In this document: piece by piece, positions 22,575-33,043 of the stretch | Layout of the letters: each line of letters opens with the position of its first letter | Numbering within the stretch: position 1 is the first letter of the stretch | The notes under the pieces: generated by a model | Database searches by the model: none | Seen by the model: the letters and a program-made list of their open reading frames with translations, nothing else | What the model was told of the DNA's origin: nothing | Made by a program: the position numbers and the translations under genes | Origin: Doryteuthis pealeii | Taxonomy: Eukaryota; Mollusca; Cephalopoda; Myopsida; Loliginidae | DNA: 64,000 nucleotides | Direction: 5' to 3' | NCBI GenBank assembly: GCA_023376005.1 | Contig: CM042157.1 | Location: forward strand, 53,242,327 to 53,306,326

Positions 22575-23150
22575 TGATTTAATTCTTAAACGGTCCATAA
22601 AAAGCTGCGTAACCATTAAAAAAATCAGATTCAATAAACAATTTTTTAATGAAATTATATTTTATTTATTTTTGAAAGCTATGATTTTTTAAAAATTATA
22701 AAATACTTTCAGTGAAATATTTATGACAGCTTTGAATCGGTAAAAATGCAGATTTGAATAAAACTTTATTATTGAAATTTTATCATTTAATTTGTTATTT
22801 TTAAAATTATTCTTTAATTAGATATAAATGACATGATTTGCTAAATTTCAAATTAATATTTCAAAGCAAAAAAATAAATAAATAAAAATAAAGTAATCAA
22901 ATTAAAGTAAAATAATAAATAATTAAAAAAAACAAAACATTATTAATTCAAAGAGTAGCCGAATGAATATCAAATTATAATAGGTAATTTAAATCACCAT
23001 AAAGTCAAAAGTGTAACTAAGTGATTAATTCTTAAATTGTCCATAAAAATTGTATAATAAAAGAAATAGATTAAATAAACAATTGCTTATCCTGTACAAT
23101 GAAATATTTACTACAACTTTGAATCAGTAAAAATGTAGATTTAATATGAA
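22575..23150. repeat. diverged direct duplication
   Basis: Blocks 'TTAATTCTTAAACGGTCCATAAAAA', AATAAACAATT and CAGCTTTGAATCGGTAAAAA (22575-22760) recur in order as 'TTAATTCTTAAATTGTCCATAAAAA', AATAAACAATTG and CAACTTTGAATCAGTAAAAA (23020-23150). There is no coding frame. Confidence 0.65.
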
Positions 23151-23159
23151 AAAAATGAA

Positions 23160-23860
23160 ATGAAAAAATTGATCGAGCGTTCTTTATTCATGTTTACTTT
23201 TTAGTAAGAAACGCTGTAAATGGTCGAGTAGAATGTTAACGTTAATTTGATTTTTAAATGTATTTGATAATATAAATCAAATCTTCATTACTTTTGCTCA
23301 AAAACCAAGCCCTGGTGATATTTAATGTGTATGTATATTTACTTTGTCGTTAATTGTTTTTTTGTTTTTTAAGTTTCCTCTGAACATACAGATTCACACA
23401 ACTGCCCTTTATATATGTATAGATAGATAGATTAAATTCTGTTAAGTAATTCATCTAATAGTTCCCAAAAATGCCCTTTTAAATTCTTTTTCTTACTATT
23501 TTTTTCTGAAATCATCAAATTAATCTTAAATATTTTTATTTTGTTGTTTTTGATCTGATTTGGTAATTTGTTCTTAGCATAAAAAAAACTAATTGGTAAC
23601 CAATTAGTTTTTTTTTTTTTTTTGGTAATCAACTTAGTTTTTGGAATCTTCTATTTAAATTTCCAGTTTTGAGAAGAAATATAAAAAAAAAGTTTTTGTT
23701 TGATTATATTGAGGATATCAAAATACTGAACTCTTTTCTTTTGATAGATATTTGTTTTTATTGGATATCAAATTATTTTTTTCCATTTTTACATGGAGTG
23801 TGATGAAAAAAATGTCAATTTAAGTGAAGCTTTGATTTTAATAAAATTTCAAATTTAAAT
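23160..23860. other. no gene recognised; local palindrome near 23585
   Basis: AT-rich. The only structure seen is an inverted repeat AAAAAAACTAATTGG / CCAATTAGTTTTTTT with a 3-base loop near 23583-23615. The minus-strand ORF 23432-23632 is lysine/asparagine-rich random translation. Confidence 0.5.
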
Positions 23861-23864
23861 GAAA

Positions 23865-24040
23865 ATGTTGATTGGTTGATATTAATGGAATGTCAAATCA
23901 TTATTTTATGCCTGGAAGTTAGGCAATTGCGTTTATTGTACATTTATATTTATATTTTTGTGTATTTGTTTCTTAAGAGTTTTTTTGTTTTTTTTCACAC
24001 ATTTATATGATATCAGGTATTCCTATCTAATACAAATATT
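23865..24040 (-). mobile_element. LINE/SINE shared 3' tail (minus strand, diverged)
   Basis: The order matches 7850-7990: GATTGGTTGATATTAATGGA, 'GTCAAATCATTATTTTATGCC', 'AGTTAGGCAATTGCGTTTATTGTA', then TATGATATCAGGTATTCCTA. That last block is shared with 28160-28190. Confidence 0.55.
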
Positions 24041-24255
24041 TTGCATGTAGTTGTAGAAACAACTCAAAATCATATGTTTAATGCCTTTTCCTTTCCAGTA
24101 AATGGCATTTTTATACCTGAAAAGAAAGAAAAAAACATTAGCCAGACTTTTGAGTTGTTTCATTATATGCTGTTAAAATTTGAGATCATTTGAATAAGAA
24201 TTGGTCAAGATATTAGATTATGAAATTATATGAATGTTTCTGACACACTCCATTT

Positions 24256-24278
24256 GTGTGTGTGTGTGTATGTATGTA

Positions 24279-24321
<43 letters not shown>
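24256..24321. repeat. (GT)n(TA)n compound microsatellite
   Basis: GT with interspersed ATGT steps (24256-24292) passes into TA (24293-24321). The 70-codon ORF starting here (24256-24468) is an artefact of the array. Confidence 0.95.
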
Positions 24322-24325
<4 letters not shown>

Positions 24326-24529
24326 ACAGTATGCTGTTCATTTTAATTTTTGTTACCCAACTGTATATCTGCTTTTTTAATTTGTTTCTTGTTCACATGA
24401 TTTCTATTATGCATCATATAATTTACAATATATACTCAGCATATAAACTTTTAAACTATAACATGTAAATACATAATTTTACATTGGTAAACAACGTCAT
24501 TTACAAAGCTTAGATATTAATTTAGCTGA

Positions 24530-24615
24530 TGACCAGAAGTATGGGGCACCCAGTGAGAATCAAGCTCATAATGGTTTACTAGCCCAATTCGCTAGACATT
24601 ACACCACATGAGGTG
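24530..24615 (-). mobile_element. tRNA-derived SINE family 1 (minus strand)
   Basis: The minus strand reads CATGTGGTGTAATGTCTAGC (A-box region), then ~35 bases later GAGCTTGATTCTCACTGGGT (B-box region). The head lies at the right end. Another copy in the same orientation follows at 24655-24770. Confidence 0.7.
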
Positions 24616-24654
24616 CTCTTAAAAATAACCCAAACTAAATGTAGCTTAGATTTA

Positions 24655-24770
24655 GCTTAAGACTTAAAGTATAAAGCATCTTGTGAGGAGTGAACTCACT
24701 ACTCGTTAATAATGAGTCTTTGAGATTAGCATTACACCATGACTGGGTACCATCAGTGATCCCATTTTAA
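24655..24770 (-). mobile_element. tRNA-derived SINE family 1 (minus strand)
   Basis: The minus strand reads CAGTCATGGTGTAATGCTAA, then 'GAGTAGTGAGTTCACTCCTC', with A- and B-box-like regions at tRNA spacing. The upstream TAGCTTAGATTTAGCTTAAG resembles the 3' body also seen at 40290 and 50930. Confidence 0.7.
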
Positions 24771-25185
24771 ACTGGATGTTCACAGAAGAACCAACCAACC
24801 AATCAACTGTATTGATCCCAATGTTTAGAGAACTGACACTGCTTTGTAAAAAGGGTGTCATCTATGGTGTTATCCAAAAATAACAAATCAGGAAAATATC
24901 CCAACAAAAGGAATCTCTTCTGGACGAATTTATTTAAAGACTTTATTTAGTCATGTTTTATCCGAATATTTCTTCTGGATATAATGATATAATACATGTA
25001 TATATATATAACGCCTAGTTTAGTTAACATCCAGTGGCAGATTTTCCTGATTTCTGCTGAGCCTTATACACCAAAACTTTGCTTATTTTGCAAATATATA
25101 TATTTCTATTGTTATCATATGTCTACATGAAATATTATGATAGGACATGTCTAAATAAAGTTTTTAAATAAATTCACCCAGATAA

Positions 25186-26425
25186 GATTTGTCTTGTTGG
25201 GCTATTTTTCCCTGATTTGTCTTGGGCTATTTTTCCCATTTTGTCTTGTTGGGCTATTTTTCCCATTTTGTCTTATTGGGCTATTTTTCCCATTTTGTCT
25301 TGTTGGGCTATTTTCCCTGATTTGTCTTTGGGCTATTTTCCCGATTTGTCTTGTTGGGCTTTTCCCTTGTTGGGCTATTTTTCCCTGATTTGTCTCGTTG
25401 GGCTATTTCCCCTGATTTGTCTCGTTGGGCTATTTTCCCCTGATTTGTCTGTTGGGCTATTTCCCCGATTTGTCTTGTTGGGCTATTTTCCCCTGATTTG
25501 TCTTGTTGGGCTATTTTTCCCTGATTTGTCTCGTTGGGCTATTTTCCCCTGATTTGTCTCGTTGGGCTATTTTCCCTGATTTGTCTTGTTGGGCTATTTT
25601 CCCCCGATTTGTCTTGTTGGGCTATTTTTCCCTGATTTGTTCGTTGGGCTATTTTTCCCTGATTTGTCTCGTTGGGCTATTTTCCCCTGATTTGTCTCGT
25701 TGGGCTATTTTTCCCTGATTTCTCTCGGGCTATTTTCCCCGATTTGTCTTGTTGGGCTATTTTTCCCTGATTTGTCTGGTTGGGCTATTTTTACCTGATT
25801 TGTCTCGTTGGGCTATTTTCCCCTGATTTGTCTCGTTGGGCTATTTCCCTGATTTGTCTTGTTGGGCAATTTTCCCCGATTTGTCTTGTTGGCTATTTTT
25901 CCCTGATTTGTCTTGTTGGGCTATTTCCCCTGATCGTTGGGCTTTTTTCCCTGATTTGTCTCGTTGGGCTATTTTTCCCTGATTTGTCTCGTTGGGCTAT
26001 TTTCCCCTGATTTGTCTCGTTGGGCTATTTTTCCCTGATTTGTCTTGTTGAGCTATTTTTCCCATTTGTCTTGTTGGCTATTTTCCCTGATTTGTCTTGT
26101 TGAGCTATTTTCCCATTTTGTCTTGTTGGGCTATTTTTCCCTGATTTGTCTTGTTGAGCTATTTCCCTGATTGTCTTGTTGAGCTATTTTCCCATTTTTC
26201 TTGTTGGCTATTTTTCCCTGATTTGTCTTGTTGAGCTATTTTTCCCATTTGTCTTGTTGGGCTATTTTCCCTGATTTGTCTTGTTGAGCTATTTTTCCCA
26301 TTTTGTCTTGTTGGGCTATTTTTCCCTGATTTGTCTTGTTGAGCTATTTTTCCCATTTTGTCTTGTTGGGCTATTTTTCCCATTTTGTCTTGTTGGGCTA
26401 TTTTCCCTGATTTGTCTTGTTGGAC
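25186..26425 (+). repeat. ~28-bp minisatellite array 1 (about 44 units)
   Basis: A unit built on TTGTCTTGTTGGGCTATTTT followed by TCCCTGA or CCCATTT repeats for ~1.24 kb. Variants are regionally grouped: CCCATTTTG units at the left edge, TCTCGTTGGG..CCCCTGA units in the middle (25390-26030), and a strict alternation of GTTGAGC..CCCATTT with GTTGGGC..CCCTGA units from ~26035 to 26400, giving a ~56-bp dimeric higher-order repeat. Because 28 is not a multiple of 3, every frame cycles through the same peptides, so the long overlapping ORFs on both strands are artefacts. Confidence 0.95.
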
Positions 26426-26429
26426 TATT

Positions 26430-26522
26430 TGATAATTTATGAGGATTTGTGTCCCGGTCTCCTGCCTCAGAAATTGCTACCCGGTGACTATTAAAATAAC
26501 ATCCCCAGCTATTTCGTCTCAG
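26430..26522 (-). repeat. conserved element module, inverted, between the two arrays
   Basis: ATAATTTATGAGGA ... CCCGGTCTCCTGCCTCAG ... AAATTGCTACCCGGTGACTA ... AGCTATTTCGTCTCAG is the reverse complement of part of the block at 26805-26925 and 20617-20745. It abuts the end of array 1. A further diverged inverted copy is at 48690-48780. Confidence 0.85.
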
Positions 26523-26544
26523 ATTTTCTTTTATTCATGTTTGT

Positions 26545-26925
26545 TTAATGTCTTGTTTTTAGTTTAAATAAACAAGAATTACGACAAAAATCTATCTATA
26601 TTATTTTGTTTATCTATCTATCTCAGTCTATTCCAAACTATATATCCATCTTCATATCTAAACAAGAATTACGACAAATTACGATAAATAAACAAGAATT
26701 ACGACAAATTTCTATAAATGAACAAGAATTACGACAAATTACAATAAATAGATAAGAATTACGCCAAAAAAGAGAAGCCCCCCCCCCTCTAAAATACATT
26801 TAACGCCCTAAGTTGGTTGTTTTCTTTCAAATAACACCGACATAGCTGGGGACGTTATTTTAATAGTCTCCGGGTAGCAATTTCTGAAGCAGGAAACCGG
26901 GACACACTTCCTCATAAATTACCGG
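26545..26925 (+). mobile_element. minisatellite-type element module, copy 2 (array follows)
   Basis: Same layout as 20365-20745: repeated ~30-bp AAACAAGAATTACGACAAAT units (26570-26765), an interrupting (CTAT)n stretch, a poly-C run, then the conserved block CGCCCTAAGTTGGTTGTTTT ... CATAGCTGGGG ... CTTCCTCATAAATTAC. Minisatellite array 2 starts at the next base, at the point where copy 1 switches to other sequence. The array is therefore part of the element. Confidence 0.8.
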
Positions 26926-27371
26926 CTATTTTCCCCATTTTGTCTTGTTGGGCCATTTCCTCCGATTTGTCTTGTTGGGCTATTTTCCCCATTTTGTCTT
27001 GTTGGGCTATTTTCCCCATTTTGTCTTTGGGCTATTTTCCCCATTTTGTCTTGCTGGGCTATTTTCCCCATTTTCTTGCTGGGCTATTTCCCATTTTGTC
27101 TTGTTGGGCCATTTCCTCCGATTTGGCTATTTTCCCCATTTTCTTGTTGGCTATTTTCCCCATTTTGTCTTGTTGGGCTATTTTCCCCATTTTGTCTTGC
27201 TGGGCTATTTTCCCATTTGTCTTGTTGGCTATTTTCCCCATTTTGTCTTGCTGGGCTATTTTTCCCTGATTTGTCTTGTTGGGTTATTTTCCCCAGATTT
27301 GTCTAGTTGGACTATTTTTCCCATTTTGTCTAGTTGGACTATTTTTCCCATTTTGTCTTGTTGGGACTATA
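26926..27371 (+). repeat. ~28-bp minisatellite array 2 (about 16 units)
   Basis: Same unit and same strand as array 1, dominated by the CCCCATTTTG variant with TTGCTGGGC and TTGTTGGGC subtypes. The right edge is diverged (TTGTCTAGTTGGACTATTTT) and then stops at ~27371, followed by unique sequence and a C/A homopolymer junction. Predicted ORFs on both strands are artefacts. Confidence 0.95.
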
Positions 27372-27374
27372 CCT

Positions 27375-27890
27375 GTTAAAATTAACTGACCCCCCCCCCC
27401 CCAAAAAAAAAAATCTTGTTCGGTTTTACTTTGGATGTTTTTTTTGTTTTTTTTACTGTCAAAAATGAGTCAGACAAAATTAGTTAACAAAAAGTGAGTG
27501 ATATAATCAGAAGCCATTTTGACCTGGAAAAAAAACCCCAAACTCCTGGTTTATCTTTGGGTATTGTCTATTTGTAGATAAAAACACAACTAGAATGGTG
27601 AAGAGTAACTACTTTATACAACGTTGCTACTGATTTTCTTAACACATTCTTGCTTCTCTTATAAAATGTTTGCACATGTTTACCTAGTTTCCTTTGGAAT
27701 ATATACATCAAATTTCCATGATGAGATATCATATTGATGCAGTTAAAGATGGTGGAATGCAAGTTGAAAATGTAATATATCTGTGGTTATCAACACTTAA
27801 CTTACTGTAAAAAAAATTCTAAAATAAGGACCTGTGTATAATGTTAAACTATTATCATTATTATTAGTAGTAGTATTTGTAGTAGTACTA
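27375..27890. other. no gene recognised
   Basis: Begins with a C(12)A(11)-type homopolymer junction near 27390-27412. The remainder is low-complexity AT-rich sequence without partners in the window. The 64-codon minus-strand ORF at 27568-27762 has no recognisable motif. Confidence 0.5.
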
Positions 27891-27894
27891 TTTT

Positions 27895-28570
27895 GATTTA
27901 TTTGTTCAATGGTATATCAACTCCTTATGGGTTATTTAATGTTGAAATTTGTTTCAGTTGTAGATGTTTCATTATAATCATTGTTATTTATGTTAAGTTT
28001 GGTTTATTTCTTTAATGACATAGCAATTCCTTATGGGTTATTTAATGCCAACATTTGAGTCATTTGTAAATATTTGATTATAATTATAACTATATTTTCA
28101 ATGTTCCAATGTTTTTTTTTGTTTTGTTTTTTACAATAGTTGTCTATAATCATTTGTTTGCATACAATAATATGATATCAAGTATTCCTATCCAATACAA
28201 AAGATTTGCACAGAGTTATATGGTTTCAAGTATCCCTATTTAATACTAATAATTTATACAGTTATGTTTTCAAGTAACTATTTCTGTTCAATAATAATAA
28301 TTTATTTGCACATAGCTATATGGTTTCAAGTATTGCAATTTAATGCTAATAATTTCCAAAACAAATTTATTTGACCCACATCGATCCTAAAAAGTAGTTT
28401 TGTTTATACATTCAATTTATTTTTTTGTATTTTATAATTAATACTAGAAATCATTATCACTACCACTCTGGATCAGAGTGGTCCTGGGAGTAATGGCAAT
28501 AAAAGGGTACTCCGCACTCCCTCGAGCTCCATGACTAGATCCTCAACACTAGATGTAATTTAGTGTCATA
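27895..28570 (-). mobile_element. cluster of LINE/SINE 3' tails and SINE body
   Basis: At least two minus-strand tail copies are stacked: 'TATCAACTCCTTATGGGTTA' at ~27915 and 'TAGCAATTCCTTATGGGTTA' at ~28020. Next come repeated blocks TATGATATCAAGTATTCCTA, 'TATGGTTTCAAGTATCCCTA', and 'TATGGTTTCAAGTATTGCAA'. A SINE-like body follows, with CTACCACTCTGGATCAGAGT, CCTGGGAGTAATGGCAATAA and AGTGTCATACTC at 28460-28570. The repeated blocks show internal triplication (~90-bp steps). Confidence 0.6.
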
Positions 28571-28992
28571 CTCAGGATACTTCCCTTCTTCTTCTCATTA
28601 CTACTACTACTACTACTACTTTACTTTAAAGTGATCAATATTTTTAATAGTATTAATCATGCAGTTTTATCTACAATTGTGCTGAAACTGAAGTGCTGTG
28701 TTGCAGTGTACAGGAAGTATAGAGTTATGCTTATATTTACAATAAATTTGTATATTATTATACTCATATAATTGATTTGTAGGGCAGACTGGGCTCTCTA
28801 GCCATAGTAAAAGAAAACAGTCTAGGAGAAGGACAATTTAACCTCCTGTCAACTTAACAGCCTATTAACCTCACAAAATAGCCCCCCCCAAAAAAAAAGA
28901 CAACATAAATCTTCCAAATCGAATAAACCTTGCATCACAAAAGAACAAATAACTACTACAACAAATAATCCATCTGGAGATGATCATGCTTG

Positions 28993-28994
<2 letters not shown>

Positions 28995-29046
<52 letters not shown>

Positions 29047-29062
29047 ATTATTATTATTATTA
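28995..29062. repeat. (TA)n(TTA)n compound microsatellite
   Basis: About 46 bases of AT pass into ATT trinucleotides. A poly-C/poly-A junction follows at 29109-29131. Confidence 0.95.
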
Positions 29063-29184
29063 ATTTATCTCTGGTCCTTTGGCTTTTATTAGCCTTTTTG
29101 GATTTTCACCCCCCCCCCACCAAAAAAAAAAATTTCCTTATCTTATAACAAAAAAAAAAAAAAACCCAAAAGACCAATGAGCAG

Positions 29185-29500
29185 GATGTGATGTCCTGCA
29201 TTCCTGGTGCACAAAAATCTAAAAGGACAGCAGTAAAATTGTATCCATGCCTCTCAGTGTTTTTCTTTTTTCTGCCCTCACCATTTCAAGCTAAATGTAA
29301 ATACATTTCAGTAGTTTCTTAGAAATGAATTACAGGATAGGTTACAAGGTAGGAGTTAGACCCATAAATTTTCCTGGGGACTCATTCAAAGCAAATATGT
29401 GTGTCCCAGGACGTTATCAGCATCATTGGACATATGGTTATTTTTTAAGCAGAGTTTAATAGGTTTGAATTTAGTTTTCCTTCTAGTCTGTCCTACTATT
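29185..29500 (-). repeat. dispersed repeat, inverse copy of 8440-8890
   Basis: CACAAAAATCTAAAAGGACA, CCTCACCATTTCAAGCTAAA, TTAGAAATGAATTACAGGAT and 'GTGTGTCCCAGGACG' match the reverse complement of 8590-8890 over ~250 bases. It continues at 29440-29500 into the TTTAATAGGTTTGAATTTAG segment related to 8490. Confidence 0.75.
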
Positions 29501-29584
29501 TATCCATAGCTAGAGGGAGAATAGTTGGATTCATAGCTTTTCCAACAGTATTAGTGCTATGTAAAATGTAAACAGCCTTAACTA

Positions 29585-29655
29585 GGATTTGAACTCTGTT
29601 CATCATGTCCATTTCCTACAGCAATAACCATTACACAAAAGTGCCTCCTGTGTAT
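29585..29655 (-). mobile_element. degraded tRNA-derived SINE head (minus strand)
   Basis: The right end 'GCAATAACCATTACACAAAAG' reads on the minus strand as a TGTGTAATGGTTATTGC A-box region. 'AGGATTTGAACTCTG' reads as a CAGAGTTCAAATCCT B-box region at tRNA spacing. Confidence 0.65.
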
Positions 29656-29989
29656 GTGGCTCAAAGTAACATAGACCTTAGAGCGAATAAAAAAACAAAA
29701 AACAATAGAAATTAAGTAAATCCATGAGCTCATCCCTGTAGATAGACGGTGTGTAATTCAAGCAATTGATTAATTTTATCCTTACTAAATGCACTAAAAA
29801 TGTTATTATCTTTGTAAAAAATGCTGATTGAATGTGTTGCCTAATAAAACATCCATTGAAATAAGTTACTAATGACTTTGATGTTTACTAAGTACTCCAA
29901 AATTTGATTTGAAACAATTTAAAATAGATGGTCCAACCATTAAAAAATTGGGAATTTTTTTCTTGGAAATATTTTTTATTGTTTAACAT

Positions 29990-30550
29990 TAGGTACTGGC
30001 AATATCCATAAGGGGAAATAATAAAATTTTTTTTCAAATTTTCAAACTATTACCACAAATCAGGGAATTGTCCAATTTTAATGAAATTTTCACCAAATTC
30101 GTTAATGACTTGATTTTATAATGAATAGCTTATTTAAAAAAAATTTTTAAATTTAAAAAAATAATCTTCATTTTAAAAATAAAAAAAAACTTGAAAACAA
30201 AGTTTTTTTTATCAATTCAGGTGGGTGTAAAAAATAAAATTTCAATACCCAAAAAAGTGATCTGAAAATTTAAGTTATTTTCTAAAAAATCAAAAAATAA
30301 TTTATGTAGCATTTTTTTCCTTTTTTTTTTTTTTTAATTGATGTAAAAAAATAAAAAAGGATTTTTCTGGTTGGCCTATTTTTATTCACTTCAAAATTTA
30401 ATAGTCAATTTTAAATGTCTGGAATTATCCATGTCTAAGTTGATATTCACACCATAAATCAATTTAATCTATCCAAAAATGTGTAATTTTGCGCAACATA
30501 TTTTTATATATTTAAAAAATTATCACTAACGATAGTTCTTTTTCTTTACA
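29990..30550 (+). mobile_element. non-coding DNA element family T2, copy 1
   Basis: Starts TTAGGTACTGGCAATATCCA. It contains AATCAGGGAATTGTCCAATT, TTAATGAAATTTTCACCAAAT, GTGATCTGAAAATTTAAGTT and ACGCAATTTTGCGCAACATA-type blocks, shared in order with 42623-43330, 41920-42340 and (inverted) 46450-47215. The first block is also present in the hAT MITEs, suggesting common ancestry. No ORF. Confidence 0.7.
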
Positions 30551-30554
30551 GAAG

Positions 30555-31380
30555 ACTAAAGGCACATAAGTTATTCCCCCTTTTTTTTTTAAATATCAGT
30601 ATTTTTGTCTGGGGAATGCACTAACTGTTTAGTGTTGTTATTTTTTCTGTGTTTTGGCTATGCTGTGTAACTTTTTGTCGTAAATTTTCATACTCTAGCC
30701 TTCCATAACTTTGCTAAATTGTAAATTAATACTGATTAAAAAATTAATAGTTATTTTGAAATAGGGGAGGTAATTTGAACATAAGTTAGCTCCTTGTTTA
30801 ACATTCAAGATACCTTACTCTCCTGCTGCGATTTCTCAGTTTTGAAAAATATTGATTTTTGTAAATAAAACCAAGGGAAGGATAACTGAATTCATGCGTG
30901 TCTGAATGTCAGAGAACGTTTCGACATAGTATTTGCTCCCTGGCACTGAACTGATTTATTTTTACACCATTCAACTTACGAATGTACCAGGTGTATATAT
31001 TTGACTATTATAGCATCAGATAAGAATACTTAAAACTATAATTGTGTGCAAACAAATGATTATTAGTATTAAATAGGAATAGTTACTTAAAACTATATGA
31101 TTGTGTATTTATTTTGATTATTCCCTAAGAGGAGGAGGGGAAGAGGGTGAGGAGGAGGGAAATCCATAATAATAGAAGTGGGAGGAAACTATTAAGATCC
31201 AAATTTTTACCATTTCAAAATTGACATTTGTAAATAAAACCAAAGGAAAGATAAGTGGGTAGATGTGTGTTGGAAAGTCAGAGATCATTTCAACATAGTA
31301 TTTTGTTATATTAAGGATATTCGAGTCAGGTAATTTGTCAGTTTACAGTATACATTCTTTGTTGTAAGTATTTACCCAAC
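30555..31380. other. no gene recognised; partial SINE body at 31010-31090
   Basis: AT-rich sequence. The blocks TTTGTAAATAAAACCAAGGG (30858) and TTTGTAAATAAAACCAAAGG (31229), each followed by GATAA and a GTGT..GTCAGAGA string, show a diverged ~370-bp direct duplication. AGAGGAGGAGGGGAAGAGGG near 31130 is a purine-rich patch. Confidence 0.5.
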
Positions 31381-31740
31381 CCCTCTGCCATGGGCAAGAT
31401 GTAACACAAGGTCAATTTTTAAGCGGGGTTACAGCTGGTTTAAATTCAGAGTTTCCTTCTCCTATACGGGTTGCTTAACCGAGTCTAAATAACCCCATCT
31501 TCTGTTACTCCCAGGTCTACTCCGACCTGGAGTGATAGTATCTGTTATGGTCCTATCTATGGATCAGTTTAAGAATTATTCTTATCAAAATAGAACCGTG
31601 TATGAAAAAACTAAAAAAAAACAACTTTAGGAACAACTACAAAAAATATGTAAATATAAACGTACAATGTATGTGACCTCCTGACCTCTAAGCATAAAAA
31701 ATTAAACCAATTAATCAGTTAACCATATATATTGTAAGTT
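31380..31740 (+). repeat. dispersed SINE-like repeats and tail
   Basis: GTAACACAAGGTCAATTTTT ... TTTAAATTCAGAGTTTCCTT matches 8455-8580 and 52665-52790. An inverted 'TTACTCCCAGGTCTACTCCG' segment and a tail-like 'AATATGTAAATATAAACGTACAATG ... AACCAATTAATCAG' stretch (31640-31730, compare 32740-32830) follow. Confidence 0.6.
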
Positions 31741-32524
31741 TTACAAGTCAAAATAGCAAAGACAGTTAATGTTGACTCCGGTATAATATTATTCAGGCCA
31801 AGAAAGTGGAATTTTATTGTTTTAATGTTTATCATATTCCTTCATGGTAACTAGTTGTGAACAAAAAAGCCTGTGGCGTGATGCAGAAGTGTTTAATTTT
31901 GCTAGTTATGCTTTTTTCTCTTTTTCTTCTTATTTTTTGTTTTTTGTTAATGATCTCTTTACTGAATTCACTTCAATAAATTATCTTTTTTACATTCACT
32001 AATTCATTGGCTGGTTCTTTAAGATCTGACATTTGCAGCTGGAACCTTCTCAACAACCACCTGTGGGAATGGAATAAAGATTTTTATTTCTCAATTAGCT
32101 TTAGGTTAGTCTTTTAGTTGCTAAGCAACAATAGATATCTGTTGTTTAATGCTGGATGATATCTCTTGGAATTTTGATCTTAAAGAATAAGATATTTGAA
32201 ATAATTTAACATAGACAAAAGAAAAAATAGATATAGAAATTTTGTATTCACTATTAAGATCCCTGTTTTAAAATAGTAATATCTCTTGGTTTCTATGTTT
32301 AATGACATATCAACTGTCATGAGTTATTTAATGCCAAAGACATCCCTGTAGAAGAACAAAAGTAGTGCTCATTTTGGCTCATAGCTAGGTGGGTGGGTGG
32401 TTGGCTTATTTGGTTCATACCTTTCCCAAGAATATTAGTCTGAAAGTGAACATAATTATTTATTCTATTTTTTTCTCCACCCTATTGGTGAGGTTTAGAA
32501 CATGCTGACTGTAGAGAGTTACCC

Positions 32525-32830
32525 CCCCCCCAAAAAAAAAGGGGTGTTATGGGTATGACACTAAACTGTATCTGATAATATGGAGTACTCCTTCATTGCC
32601 ATTACTGGCATGTCCACTGATTATTAGTATTAGATAGGAATACTTAAAACCATAAAACTGTGCAAATTATTTGTATTAGATTGGAATACATGGTATCATA
32701 TAACTGTACAAATAAACTTTTAAGAAACAATTACACAAATATTGTAAATATAAATATACAATGAACACAATAACCTAACCTTTTTGCATAAAATAATCCT
32801 GGACGGGTTGACATGCCGTTAAAATTAGGC
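32525..32830 (+). mobile_element. SINE-like element ending in the LINE 3' tail
   Basis: After a C/A homopolymer comes GTGTTATGGGTATGACACTA, then TACTCCTTCATTGCCATTAC (shared with 14950). Next are ATTAGATAGGAATACTTAAA blocks and a terminus TCCTGGACGGGTTGACATGC, nearly identical to the LINE 3' end at 14567-14600. This supports SINE-LINE 3' sharing. Confidence 0.65.
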
Positions 32831-32875
32831 AATCAAAAAATAATTATTTTAGGAAATTGTTTTTTAAAAAAGGTT

Positions 32876-32876
<1 letters not shown>

Positions 32877-32957
<81 letters not shown>

Positions 32958-32966
32958 TAGAGATAG
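32877..32966. repeat. (GT)n(GA)n compound microsatellite in upstream intron
   Basis: About 65 bases of GT run into GAGAGA/GATAGA repeats and stop ~40 bases before the splice acceptor of the coding exon. ORFs across it on both strands are artefacts. Confidence 0.95.
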
Positions 32967-33008
32967 AGAAAATATTTTTAATGCTTTCTTTTTTCTTTTT
33001 CTTTTTAG

Positions 33009-33043
33009 AATTTCTGTGACCAGTTCTAGAGAGCAGGCTCAAT
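33009..33043 (+). other. splice acceptor and 5' UTR of the coding exon
   Basis: A strong polypyrimidine tract (CTTTCTTTTTTCTTTTTCTT) ends in TTTTTAG at 33008. Exon sequence then starts AATTTCTGTGACC and runs 35 nt to the ATG. The abrupt change from AT-rich intron to mixed-composition sequence supports the boundary. An untranslated exon must lie upstream. Confidence 0.75.

Noticed and set aside
25186..26425. CRISPR-like array
   Set aside because: Units are contiguous with no unique spacers, and the genome is eukaryotic.
25194..27379. Long ORFs on both strands rich in LGYFSLICLVG and GKIAQQDK motifs
   Set aside because: They are produced by a ~28-bp tandem repeat whose length is not a multiple of three; the same peptides appear in all frames and break at every indel.
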